Position numbers and translations under genes: made by a program | Assembly (NCBI GenBank): GCA_963814805.1 | Contig: CAWFER010000006.1 | Span: 1-64,000, forward strand | Reading direction: 5' to 3' | Source: AP-15 sp963814805 | GTDB lineage: Bacteria > Pseudomonadota > Alphaproteobacteria > ATCC43930 > CGMCC-115725 | DNA length: 64,000 nucleotides | Notes under the pieces: model-generated | What the model saw: the letters and a program-made list of their open reading frames with translations, nothing else | What the model was told of the DNA's origin: nothing | The model's database searches: none | Shown here: one piece after another, positions 35,037 to 43,642 of the stretch | Position numbering within the stretch: position 1 is the first letter of the stretch | Layout: every line of letters begins with the position of its first letter

Positions 35037-35325
35037 TCAATGCGCAGAGGCGAGCTTCAGAAGTCCAAAAGCGCCGGCGAATATCGCAAGGATCAGGGCC
35101 GCCTGCATAAACACAAGCTGAAACGTGGTCGGAACGTTTGAGAGCTTACCTTTGATCTCGGCAAGATCGAGACGAATTGCTTTGACGTCCGTTCCGGATC
35201 TCGCCGACCGCGGCCTCCAACGCTCCCACGCGCGCTTCTGTTCCTGGATCGCGCGGGCCAGGAACCACCAGCCCAGGCGGAAACCGGCCCTCGCCGATTA
35301 TGTTGTCGCTCGCTTCATCCACCAT
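35037..35325 (-). CDS. small coiled-coil protein with C-terminal membrane helix, frameshifted
   Basis: Start ATG at 35325, within the 3' end of the zinc-ribbon gene (28-base overlap). The N-terminus is MVDEASDNIIGEGRFPPGL; a heptad-like stretch follows (ARVGALEAAVGEIR), then the frame breaks near 35194. One base later it continues TDVKAIRLDLAEIKGKLSN followed by one transmembrane helix (VFMQAALILAIFAGAFGLLK) and the end ASAH. The span 289 bases is one over a multiple of three; 95 residues when repaired. The layout resembles small holin-like or membrane-tethered coiled-coil proteins, but that is only a structural likeness. Confidence 0.55.
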
Positions 35326-35576
35326 TCCATGAACACTCCGATGTAAATATTTATTGTATTCCCACAGTTATTGCAATAGATCGGAATGAATTCTACTTCA
35401 TAGCTTGGAGACGACTGACTACGATCTATCGCCGGCGGGGTTATTGCATGCAGGCTCAGCACAGCGGCGTAACCGGGCAAAATCGACCACTGAAACGTGC
35501 CGCAGCGGTCACACGGGTGATGTGGTTGCCACTTCTCAGCGACAAAGGCCTGCACCGCGCTCAAGGAAATCCTCAT
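35298..35576 (-). CDS. zinc-ribbon small protein
   Basis: A 92-residue protein from ATG at 35576 (MRISLSAVQAFVAEKW). Two CxxC pairs, HPCDRCGTFQ and IYCNNCGNTINIY, stand about 45 residues apart and would bind one zinc. The C-terminus is MEWWMKRATT. A start at 35636 would add 20 residues without support. AT-rich composition compared with flanking genes. It overlaps the coiled-coil/membrane gene by 28 bases, so they are likely co-translated. No known family is recognised. Confidence 0.6.
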   Translation of the reverse strand: MRISLSAVQAFVAEKWQPHHPCDRCGTFQWSILPGYAAVLSLHAITPPAIDRSQSSPSYEVEFIPIYCNNCGNTINIYIGVFMEWWMKRATT

Positions 35577-35726
35577 CGGCCATTCTGCGCTCCGACACCG
35601 ACGATCATGATATGCAGCGGGATTTGGTGTGATCATTCCGCAACTTCCAGCCTACGGAGGAATCCCCCGATCGCGCCGAAGCGGGTGCGGCCATAACAGC
35701 GGCGGCGCTGTTGGGGCCGAGACTAT

Positions 35727-38222
35727 TCACACCGGCACGTCCCAGATGTCGCGGGCGTATTCGCTGATCGTGCGGTCGGAGGAAAACCAGGCCATGCCGG
35801 CGATATTGAGGGCCGCGACCCTGCCCCAGCCGCCGGGCGCGCGCCACAAGGCCTCGAGCCGCTGCTGGGCCGCGCGATAGGCGGCGAAATCGGCCGCCGC
35901 CATATAATTGTCCGCATGTCTGAGCCGGTGGGTCAGCGGCTCGAAGCGGCGCGGGTCATCGGGCGAGAACGCGCCAGTCTCCACCGCGGCGATCGCCTCG
36001 GCGAGCTCGGGCGAGGCGGCGATCGCATCTGAGGCGTCGAGCCCGCCCAGCGAGCGCTCCACCACCTCCCCGGCGCGCAACCCGAAAATCACGATGTTGT
36101 CGGCGCCGACCCGGTCGCGAATTTCGATATTGGCGCCGTCGAGAGTGCCGATCGTCAGCGCGCCGTTCAGCGCCAGCTTCATGTTGCCGGTGCCGGACGC
36201 CTCCATCCCGGCGGTGGAGATCTGCTCGGACAGATCGGCGGCCGGGATGATCACCTCGGCCAGGCTGACGTTGTAGTTCGGGATGAAAACGAGCTTCAGC
36301 CGGTCGCCGACCAGCGGATCGTTGTTGATCATGTCGGCGAGATCGTTGGCGAGCTTGATGATCAGCTTTGCTTGCAGGTAGCTCGGCGCCGCCTTGCCGG
36401 CAAAGATTTTTACCCGCGGCAGCCAATCCCGCTCCGGGTCGGCCCGGATCGCGCGGTAGCGAACGACGGTTTCCAAGAGGTTCAGCAATTGCCGCTTATA
36501 TTCATGGATCCGCTTGATCTGCACGTCGAACAGCGCCGCCGGGTCGAGGCGCAGCCCGAGCCGGTCGCGGACCAGACGGGCCAGCCGGCGCTTGTTGGCG
36601 TGCTTGACCGCCGCCAGGCGCTGTTGCAACGCGCAATCGCCGGCCTGATCGGCAAGACGGCCGAGGACCGAGGGATCGTCGAGGATTTCGCCGCCGCAAG
36701 CCTCGCACAACAGCTTCGTCAGCAGCGGGTTCGCCTGGTGCAGCCAGCGGCGAAAGGTGATGCCGTTGGTCTTGTTGACGATGCGCTCCGGATAGAGCCG
36801 ATGAAACTCCTTGAACACGGTGCTGCGCATCAATTCGGTGTGCAGCACCGACACGCCATTGACCCGATGCGAGCCCAAGAACGCCAACTGGCCCATCCGC
36901 ACCCGACCGCCATCGGCCTCGTCGATCAGCGACACGGCGGCCAGGCGCGCCAAATTGCCCGGCTCCTGCCCGCGCAGCGTTTCGAGGTGATCGCCATTCA
37001 GCGCATAGATGATCTCGAGATGGCGCGGCAGCACCCGCTTGAACAACGCCACCGGCCAGCTTTCCAGCGCCTCGGGCAATAGCGAATGATTGGTGTAGGA
37101 GCAGGTGGCGCGGGTGATCCGCCACGCCTCCTCCCACGGAATATGGTAGAGATCGACCAGCACGCGCATCAGTTCGGCGACAGCGATGCTCGGATGGGTG
37201 TCGTTGAGCTGGATCGCGGCCTGCTGCGGCAGCATCGAGATGCTGCCGTGGCTGTGAACGTGCCGGTGCACGAGATCCTGGATCGAAGCCGAGACGAAGA
37301 AATACTCCTGGCGCAGCCGCAGTTCGCGTCCCGACGGCGTGTCGTCGCTCGGGTAGAGGATCTTCGAAAGCGCTTCGGCGCGCGTCTGCTGCGACAGCGC
37401 GGCGATGTGATCGCCCTCGTTGAACATGTCGAGGCGCAGCGGATCGACCGCGCGGGCCGACCACAGCCGCAGCCGATTGACATGGCGCCCGCGCCAGCCG
37501 ACGATCGGCGTGTCATAGGCGACCGCCTGCACGGTCTCCTCGGGTCGCCACACCGCGCGCCATCGGCCCGCTGCCGAGGCCACCCGGTCGACCCGGCCGC
37601 CGTAATCGATGTCATAGACCGCCTCGGGTCGTTCGAACTCCCAGGGGTTGCCGAACGACAGCCAGTGCTCCGGGTATTCGTGCTGCCAGCCATCCTTGAT
37701 GACCTGGCGAAACAACCCGTGATCGTAGCGGATGCCATAGCCGCAGGCCGGAATCCCGAGCGCCGTCATGCTGTCCATGAAGCAGGCCGCGAGCCGGCCG
37801 AGACCACCATTGCCGAGCGCCGCATCGGGCTCGGCGGCGCGCATCCGGTCGAGATCCACCCCGAGGTCGCCGAGCGCCACCCGGACGGTTTCGCCGAGCC
37901 GCAAATTTTCGACGACATCGCTGAACAGCCGCCCGATCAGGAATTCGAGCGATAGGTAATAGACGCGCTTGGCGCCCCGGGCCTGAGTTGCGCGGTCGGC
38001 AGCGAGCCAGCGGTGGATGACCCGGTCGCGCAAGGCAAGCGCGGTCGCGACAAACCAGTCGCGATCGGTCGCCGCCGCCGCGTCCTTGCCGACCGCCAAG
38101 GTCACTTTGGCGAGAACCGCGGCCTCGAATTCCCCGACATCCGCCTCGGTTGCCGGAGTGTCGCCAATCGCCGGCGGCATTCCCGTTTGCGCCGAATTTT
38201 CTGTTCGAATGTTCACCGGCAT
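35727..38222 (-). CDS. glgP: glycogen/starch phosphorylase GlgP
   Basis: Glycogen phosphorylase releases glucose-1-phosphate from alpha-1,4-glucans. The 831-residue protein has the N-terminal phosphorylase region AALGNGGLGRLAACFMDSMT, IQLNDTHPSIAVAELMRVLV, and the PLP site MEASGTGNMKLALNGALTIG followed by LDGANIEIRDRVGADNIVIF. The lysine in NMKLALNGA is the Schiff-base residue. Length is normal, no frame break. It stands alone, with no glg operon partners in the window. The start at 38222 gives MPVNIRTENSAQ; a later start cannot be excluded. Confidence 0.95.
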   Translation of the reverse strand: MPVNIRTENSAQTGMPPAIGDTPATEADVGEFEAAVLAKVTLAVGKDAAAATDRDWFVATALALRDRVIHRWLAADRATQARGAKRVYYLSLEFLIGRLFSDVVENLRLGETVRVALGDLGVDLDRMRAAEPDAALGNGGLGRLAACFMDSMTALGIPACGYGIRYDHGLFRQVIKDGWQHEYPEHWLSFGNPWEFERPEAVYDIDYGGRVDRVASAAGRWRAVWRPEETVQAVAYDTPIVGWRGRHVNRLRLWSARAVDPLRLDMFNEGDHIAALSQQTRAEALSKILYPSDDTPSGRELRLRQEYFFVSASIQDLVHRHVHSHGSISMLPQQAAIQLNDTHPSIAVAELMRVLVDLYHIPWEEAWRITRATCSYTNHSLLPEALESWPVALFKRVLPRHLEIIYALNGDHLETLRGQEPGNLARLAAVSLIDEADGGRVRMGQLAFLGSHRVNGVSVLHTELMRSTVFKEFHRLYPERIVNKTNGITFRRWLHQANPLLTKLLCEACGGEILDDPSVLGRLADQAGDCALQQRLAAVKHANKRRLARLVRDRLGLRLDPAALFDVQIKRIHEYKRQLLNLLETVVRYRAIRADPERDWLPRVKIFAGKAAPSYLQAKLIIKLANDLADMINNDPLVGDRLKLVFIPNYNVSLAEVIIPAADLSEQISTAGMEASGTGNMKLALNGALTIGTLDGANIEIRDRVGADNIVIFGLRAGEVVERSLGGLDASDAIAASPELAEAIAAVETGAFSPDDPRRFEPLTHRLRHADNYMAAADFAAYRAAQQRLEALWRAPGGWGRVAALNIAGMAWFSSDRTISEYARDIWDVPV

Positions 38223-38603
38223 CGCGATGCAACCTGCGGATCAGTTTACGTCCAGGCAATGACTGCCCCGCCCATCCCCGGCGAGGCGAGCTCAGAGTTA
38301 CGCCGGCAATGGCGGCGTGCGCAACCCACGTGCCGAACCCCGCCCCGCGGCGCGAAACCCGGCGGCGGCGTGGCTTTCCGCGGCGATGCGGCCTAAAGTC
38401 ACCGGCGCAATACGATGGCAGGCCGCCGTGGAGAAAACCCTAATGCTAGGCCAAAGGAATTTCCGCCGATTGCAAATTTCACGGGCCGATAACTGGAGGC
38501 AGCGTCAAGCCCAGGCCAACCCTCACCGATCCAGCGTTTCTGCGGCAGTGCAGGAGAGGGGCGCCGAGCGTGGCGAGGCGGGTGAGGGTGACACCAGAAG
38601 GAG
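38223..38603. other. intergenic region upstream of a molybdenum oxidoreductase
   Basis: No gene is supported in this 381-base gap. It contains the inverted repeat ACCCTCACC (38519-38527) and GGTGAGGGT (38581-38589) flanking 53 bases of GC-rich sequence, and before the start a strong AGAAGGAG site. No promoter could be picked with confidence. Confidence 0.5.
38519..38589. repeat. 9-bp inverted repeat with 53-bp spacer
   Basis: ACCCTCACC and GGTGAGGGT are exact complements and bracket a GC-rich tract ending just before the molybdopterin oxidoreductase gene. This resembles the ends of dispersed extragenic elements common in alphaproteobacteria. Only one copy is visible here. Confidence 0.5.
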
Positions 38604-40641
38604 ATGATCGTGGAAACGGTACGGGTCGTCTGCGCCCATGACTGTCCCGACATGTGCTCGCTGTTGGCGCGGGTCGAGGGTGGCCGGGTCGAGCGCATCG
38701 ATGGCGACCCGGATCAGCCATTCACCGCCGGCTTCGCTTGCGCCAAGGTCAATCGCGACGCCGAGCTGGTGCACTCGCCCGAGCGCCTCTCGACCCCTTT
38801 GCGCCGGGTCGGGCCCAAGGGCGAGGGCCGGTTTTCGCCGATCGGCTGGGCGGAGGCGCTGGACGAGATCGTCGCGCATTGGCAGGCGATCATCGCCAAA
38901 TCGGGGCCGCTGGCCTTGCTTGGCTACGCCTATAGCGCGCATCAGGGCCAGATCAATCGCGGTCTGGTCAACGGCCTGTTTCATGCGCTGGGCGCGAGCC
39001 GCCTGCGCGCCGGCACGGTGTGCGACACCTGCTGCGAGACCGCCTGGGACCTGACCGTCGGGCCGGTCGGCGGCGCCGATCCCGAAATCGGTCGTCCACG
39101 CCGATCTGATCGTCGCCTGGGGCGCCGATCTCGTCGCCACCAACGTCCATTTCTGGGCCAAGGTCGAGGCGGCGCGAAAACGCGGCGTCGAGCTGGTGGT
39201 GATCGACCCGCGCCGGAGCCGCACCGCGCGCCGGGCCGACTCACACCTCCCGATCCGGATCGGCGCCGACGCGGCCCTGGCGCTGGGGGTCATGCACATC
39301 CTGGCGCGCGACGGACGATGCGACCGCGCCTACCTCGCCCGACACACAACGGGCTTCGATCGGCTGGAGCAGGAGGTTCTGCCGCGCTTCCCGCCCGAGC
39401 GCGCCGCCGCGATCACCGGCCTCGCAATCGCCGAAATCGAGCATTTCGCAGCGCTTTACGGCCGGGCTAAGGCGTCGTTCATCCGGCTCGGCGAAGGCAT
39501 GACCCGGCTCGCCCAAGGCGGCCAGGCGTTGCGCGCGGTGGCGTTGTTGCCCGGGGTCACCGGCGCCTACGGCCGAGAGGGCGGCGGCGCCCTCTTGCTG
39601 ACCGCCGCCTCGTGCGAGCTCGATTACGACCTCGTGCGCAAGCCGTCGGGTCCGGCCGAGACCCGCGCCGTCAACCATCTGCGCCTGGGCGCGGCGTTGC
39701 TCGAGCTCGCCGACCCGCCGATCCGCGGATTGTTCGTCGCCGCCAACAATCCGGCGGTGACCTGCGCCGACGCCGGCAAGGTGCGGCGCGGGCTCGCGCG
39801 CGAGGATCTGTTCACGGTGGTCCACGACCCGTTTCTGTCCTTGACCGCCCGTTACGCCGACATCGTATTGCCGGCCGCCACCTATCTCGAAACCGAGGAC
39901 CTCTATCGCGCCTACGGCACCTACTACCTGCAATACGCGCCGGCCGCGATCCCACCGCAGGGCGAGGCGTGGTCGAATTTCCGCCTGGCGCAGACCCTGG
40001 CGGCGCGGCTGGGGCTGACCGATCCGGTCTTCCGCATGGCGCCGCGCGAGATCGCCGCGGCGATGCTGCGCGGCGCCAGGGGACCGGCCGGGACGCTCGA
40101 TCCCGAGCAGATTTGCGCGGCCGGGCCGGTGCGTTTGGCGCCGCGGGTCGGGCAGCAGTTTCGCACGCCCTCGGGCAAGCTCGAATTCTACTCCGACCAG
40201 ATGGCGGCGCTGGGACTGCCGCCGATGCCCGATTGGCAGCCCGATCCGGACGACGAACGGCAGGCGGCGCGCTGGCCATTGCGGCTCCTGACCGCACCCG
40301 GCTATTTCCAGAGCCACACCGCGTTTTCCGGCGTCGAATTCCTGCGCCGGCGCGAGGGGCCGCCCTGCTGCATCCTGCATGCCGAAGATGCGCAGGCCCG
40401 CGGCTTGGCCGACGGCCAAAGGGTGCGATTGTTCAACGAACGCGGTTCGGTCGGCCTGATGCTGCGCGTCGGCGACGAGGTTCAGCCCGGCGTCGTCCTG
40501 GTTCCGGGCCAACGCCCTGATGGCGAGACCGGATCGGGCACGATCAACCTCTTATGCTCGGACCGCTACACCGATCTGGGCGAAGGCGCGACCTACCAGA
40601 GCACTTGGCTCGACATCGCCGCCTGGAACGAGGCTTTGTAG
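38604..40641 (+). CDS. molybdopterin-dependent oxidoreductase, one frameshift
   Basis: A large-subunit molybdopterin oxidoreductase of the formate-dehydrogenase/DMSO-reductase superfamily. The N-terminus has an iron-sulfur Cys cluster VVCAHDCPDMCSLLARVEG and FAGFACAK-like TAGFACAKVNRD; RLRAGTVCDTCCETAWDL and YADIVLPAATYLETED are clear. The frame breaks near 39090 (after GADPEI) and resumes as VVHADLIVAWGADL; one extra G explains it. The span is 2038 bases, one over a multiple of three, so the enzyme would be 678 residues. The start may be ATG 38604 or GTG 38610, both behind AGAAGGAG. No partner subunits adjacent; substrate unknown. Confidence 0.82.
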
Positions 40642-40689
40642 GCCGGTTGCCGCATCGCCGCACGAGGGTCTGGTGACGCCGGCCGCCGA

Positions 40690-42114
40690 TCAAAGCGCGC
40701 TCACAGCGGTATTTGCGCGCGGTTGCGCCGGCAGGCCGCCCGGGCGCGCCCCCATCTCGGTCGGCCGGGCGACGACCTGGTCGCGCCCCTGCGCCTTTGC
40801 CTGGTAGAGCGCGTCGTCGGCGCGTTTGAGCAGCCGGTCGCGATGCTCGCTCCATGGCGTTGCGGTCGTGACCCCGATGCTGATGGTGACGCGCAGCCGC
40901 TCGCCGCTGGCGCGGATGACGAACGGTTCGCTGGCAACCGCCAGCCGCAGCCGCTCGGCCACCGCGGCGGCGACCGCCGGATCGGTCTCGGGCATGACCA
41001 CGACAAATTCCTCGCCGCCCAGCCGGGCGACGAGGTCGACGCTGCGGACCGCGTTCATCGCCCGGGCCGACAGCTCGCGCAGCACGTCGTCGCCGGCGGC
41101 ATGACCATAGGTGTCGTTGACCCGCTTGAAATGATCGATGTCGACCAGCAGAACGGCCGCGCCGACGCCGTCGCGGTTGACCCGCGCAACCAGTTCGTCC
41201 AGATGGGCAAGCACATACCGCCGGTTGTAAAGACCGGTCAGTTCATCGGCCAGCGCCAGCGACAGGCTGCGCTGGTAGTTTGCGTTCAGACGGTCCTGCA
41301 GCCGCTTGCGGCGAATTTGGATGCCGGTCCGCGCCAATAGCTCGTTGCGATCGACCGGACGGATCAGATAATCGTTCGCGCCGAGATCAAGCCCTTTGGC
41401 GAGGCGGGGCAGATCGCGGTCCCCGGCGATCAGCAAGATTGGCAATTGGCGGAAGAGCTCGTTGGCCCGCCATTGCGACACCAGGCGCAGCGGGTCGAGG
41501 TCAGGGGTGGTCAGGCTGGCAATGATCAGCTCGGTCTGGGGACCGAGGCGCGATTGGGCTTCGGCGCAGCTGGCGACCACGCTCACCCGGTGAGCAATCG
41601 CCAACGTTTCGGCAATCCTGGCCGCGGCGAACGCATCCTCTTCGACGATCAGGATGCACGCCGGCCCGCTATCCCCGGCAGCGGCGGCGCCGCCGCCAAA
41701 GCGGCCGCAGATCTCGTCGCGCAGCCGCCATTCCGCCATCATGCGCCGCAGCCTGACCAGCGAGCGCACCCGCGCGAACAGAGCAATGTCGCTGACCGGC
41801 TTGGTCAGGAAATCGTCGGCCCCGGCCTCCAGCCCGCGCAGCCGGTTGGCGGCATCGGACAACGCCGTCACCATGACCACGGGAAGATCGACCGTCCGCG
41901 GGTTTGCCTTCAGCCGGCGGCAAACCTCGAAACCGTCCATCCGGGGCATCATCACATCAAGCAGGATGACGTCCGGCAGTTCGGCCTCGGCAATCTCCAA
42001 GGCGGCGCTGCCGCTATAGGCGGCCAGCACATCGAAATACTCGCTCGACAGCTTGGCCTCGAGCAGCTTGACGTTAATTTCTAGGTCATCGACGACCAGC
42101 ACCCGCCCCGACAT
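40690..42114 (-). CDS. pleD: PleD-type diguanylate cyclase (REC-REC-GGDEF)
   Basis: PleD makes c-di-GMP in response to phosphorylation and controls polar development in Caulobacter-like bacteria. The 474-residue protein (from MSGRVLVVDDLEINVKL, ATG 42114) has an active receiver with phosphoacceptor in LPDVILLDVMMPRMDG, a second receiver that lacks the acidic acceptor (TELIIASLTTPDLDP has Ser at that position, consistent with PleD's adaptor receiver), and a GGDEF domain with RLGGEEFVVVMPETD. An RSVD inhibitory site precedes it by five residues, so product feedback is expected. GTG at 42168 would add 18 residues. It overlaps or follows divK directly. Confidence 0.93.
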   Translation of the reverse strand: MSGRVLVVDDLEINVKLLEAKLSSEYFDVLAAYSGSAALEIAEAELPDVILLDVMMPRMDGFEVCRRLKANPRTVDLPVVMVTALSDAANRLRGLEAGADDFLTKPVSDIALFARVRSLVRLRRMMAEWRLRDEICGRFGGGAAAAGDSGPACILIVEEDAFAAARIAETLAIAHRVSVVASCAEAQSRLGPQTELIIASLTTPDLDPLRLVSQWRANELFRQLPILLIAGDRDLPRLAKGLDLGANDYLIRPVDRNELLARTGIQIRRKRLQDRLNANYQRSLSLALADELTGLYNRRYVLAHLDELVARVNRDGVGAAVLLVDIDHFKRVNDTYGHAAGDDVLRELSARAMNAVRSVDLVARLGGEEFVVVMPETDPAVAAAVAERLRLAVASEPFVIRASGERLRVTISIGVTTATPWSEHRDRLLKRADDALYQAKAQGRDQVVARPTEMGARPGGLPAQPRANTAVSAL

Positions 42115-42164
42115 CGATCGCTCTCGTCCAAAATAGTTGATTGCGTCTCTGGGTGATCGCGTTC

Positions 42165-42575
42165 TCACGCGAGAAAGCGCCCGACCGTTTCCAGAAAACT
42201 TGCCACCGAAATCGGTTTTGCGATGTAATCCTCGCAGCCGCCGCTGCGCATTTTTTCCCGATCTCCTTTCATGGCGAACGCGGTCAAGGCAATGATCGGA
42301 ATCGATCTAAGATGCTCGTCTTCCTTGATCCATTTTGTGACTTCGAGACCCGAGACCTCGGGCAATTGAATGTCCATCAGGATCAGACCTGGACGATGCC
42401 GGCGGGCCAGCGCAAGCGCCTCGCGGCCGTCTTTGGTCTGTAGCGTCTCGTAACCATGCGCCATAAGAAGATCGTTGAACAGCTTCATATTGAGATCATC
42501 GTCCTCGACGATCAAGATCTTCGGGCGCTGCAGCCGGGAGCCTGCGCCATTGAGAGTCGGAGCAGCGGGAATCAT
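42165..42575 (-). CDS. divK: single-domain response regulator DivK
   Basis: DivK is a 136-residue receiver-only protein that relays phosphate in the polarity/cell-cycle network and allosterically controls DivL, DivJ and PleC. Motifs are IEDD-like VEDDDLNMKLF, the phosphoacceptor in LILMDIQLPEVSGLE and the lysine in DYIAKPISVASF. The first 17 residues (MIPAAPTLNGAGSRLQR) are a loose extension; the true start could be later. Its partner pleD lies immediately downstream, as in other alphaproteobacteria. Confidence 0.92.
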   Translation of the reverse strand: MIPAAPTLNGAGSRLQRPKILIVEDDDLNMKLFNDLLMAHGYETLQTKDGREALALARRHRPGLILMDIQLPEVSGLEVTKWIKEDEHLRSIPIIALTAFAMKGDREKMRSGGCEDYIAKPISVASFLETVGRFLA

Positions 42576-42809
42576 GCTTCGCGGGCCTAAAAAAAAGCGC
42601 TCAAATAACGGGTAAGCGTAAGCGCCATGCGCAAATCCGTCGGTTCGCGATTTTGTCGATCGGGTTTAACGGCTCGGGTTTAAAATTTGATGAGCGCCGA
42701 CGACGCCTCGTGCTGCCGCCAAGCGCCTCGGGGGCTGCTCGCCGGCGATGCCGACCGGCCTATCGCAGGGGCCCCGCGCGGGCCCGATCAGCTCAGCTTC
42801 CGGCCGCGA

Positions 42810-43610
42810 TCAGCAGTGCGGCTTGCCCAGCGCCTCGATGTCGTCGAGCTTGGCGCGGATCGAATAATCGCCGTAGTCGATCACCATGTCGCGCGAGACG
42901 CCGTCGTCGAGAAGATGCATGCCGAGTTCGTAATCCGGCTCCTCGACATTCGCATCGACCGGGAAGAAGGCGAGCCGTATATACCAGCCGGGCCGCTCCA
43001 GGAGCGGGCTGAGCTCCGCCGAGGCCGGGACCGCGGTAATCCTGGAGCCGATCACGGCCGAAACCTGAACCGCGTTCTCATCGGCGGCGCCGTCGAACAC
43101 CTGGCGCGAGACGAACGTCTTTCCCGCCTCGGCCTTGTCGATCAGCAGGATCGTGTGCGCGCTCGGAAACAGGACGCCGGGCGCCAGCTGGATGATCTGC
43201 GGGTGCGGCTTGGTGAATACCGCGACCCCGCCCTTGCCCGGGCCGTCGAGCCGGGCCTCGCCGCGGATCTCCTGATCGAGCCGGCCGTTGCGCGTCTGCC
43301 GCTGGTTGAAGCGATAGCGCAGCCCGTTCTTCAACTCCCAGGTGACAAAGCTCGAGGCGATCTCGACGTCGTGGCTTTCGGCATAGCGCATCTTGAGCCG
43401 ATAGCGCTGCTCGATGGTCCAGCCATTGCAGGTTTCGCCCCACTCGTAGTCCATCGTGCCGTTCGCATCGATCACCCCCAAATCGGCGCGGGTCGATCCC
43501 AAACTCATCGAATAAAGCGCACGGTGCGGCGCGATCTCGGCCGCGTGCGCCGCCGCCATGGCGAGCCCCAGGGCAAACACCAAAGCAGCAAGGCGCCGTG
43601 CGATCATCAC
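42810..43610 (-). CDS. eipB: periplasmic envelope integrity protein EipB (DUF1849)
   Basis: EipB is a conserved alphaproteobacterial periplasmic beta-barrel-like protein that supports envelope integrity (characterised in Brucella). The 266-residue sequence has a signal peptide (ARRLAALVFALGLAMAAAHA) cleaved near AHAAEIAPHR, the early cysteine in WGETCNGWTIEQRYRL and a C-terminal cysteine (LDDIEALGKPHC) that together match the conserved disulfide pair. Body motifs ALYSMSLGSTRADLGVIDAN and GVLFPSAHTILLIDKAEAGK fit DUF1849. Located just downstream of aspS on the same strand (33 bases). Confidence 0.9.
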   Translation of the reverse strand: MMIARRLAALVFALGLAMAAAHAAEIAPHRALYSMSLGSTRADLGVIDANGTMDYEWGETCNGWTIEQRYRLKMRYAESHDVEIASSFVTWELKNGLRYRFNQRQTRNGRLDQEIRGEARLDGPGKGGVAVFTKPHPQIIQLAPGVLFPSAHTILLIDKAEAGKTFVSRQVFDGAADENAVQVSAVIGSRITAVPASAELSPLLERPGWYIRLAFFPVDANVEEPDYELGMHLLDDGVSRDMVIDYGDYSIRAKLDDIEALGKPHC

Positions 43611-43642
43611 AGCGACGCCGCCGCGACCTCGCGCCGGTCCGC

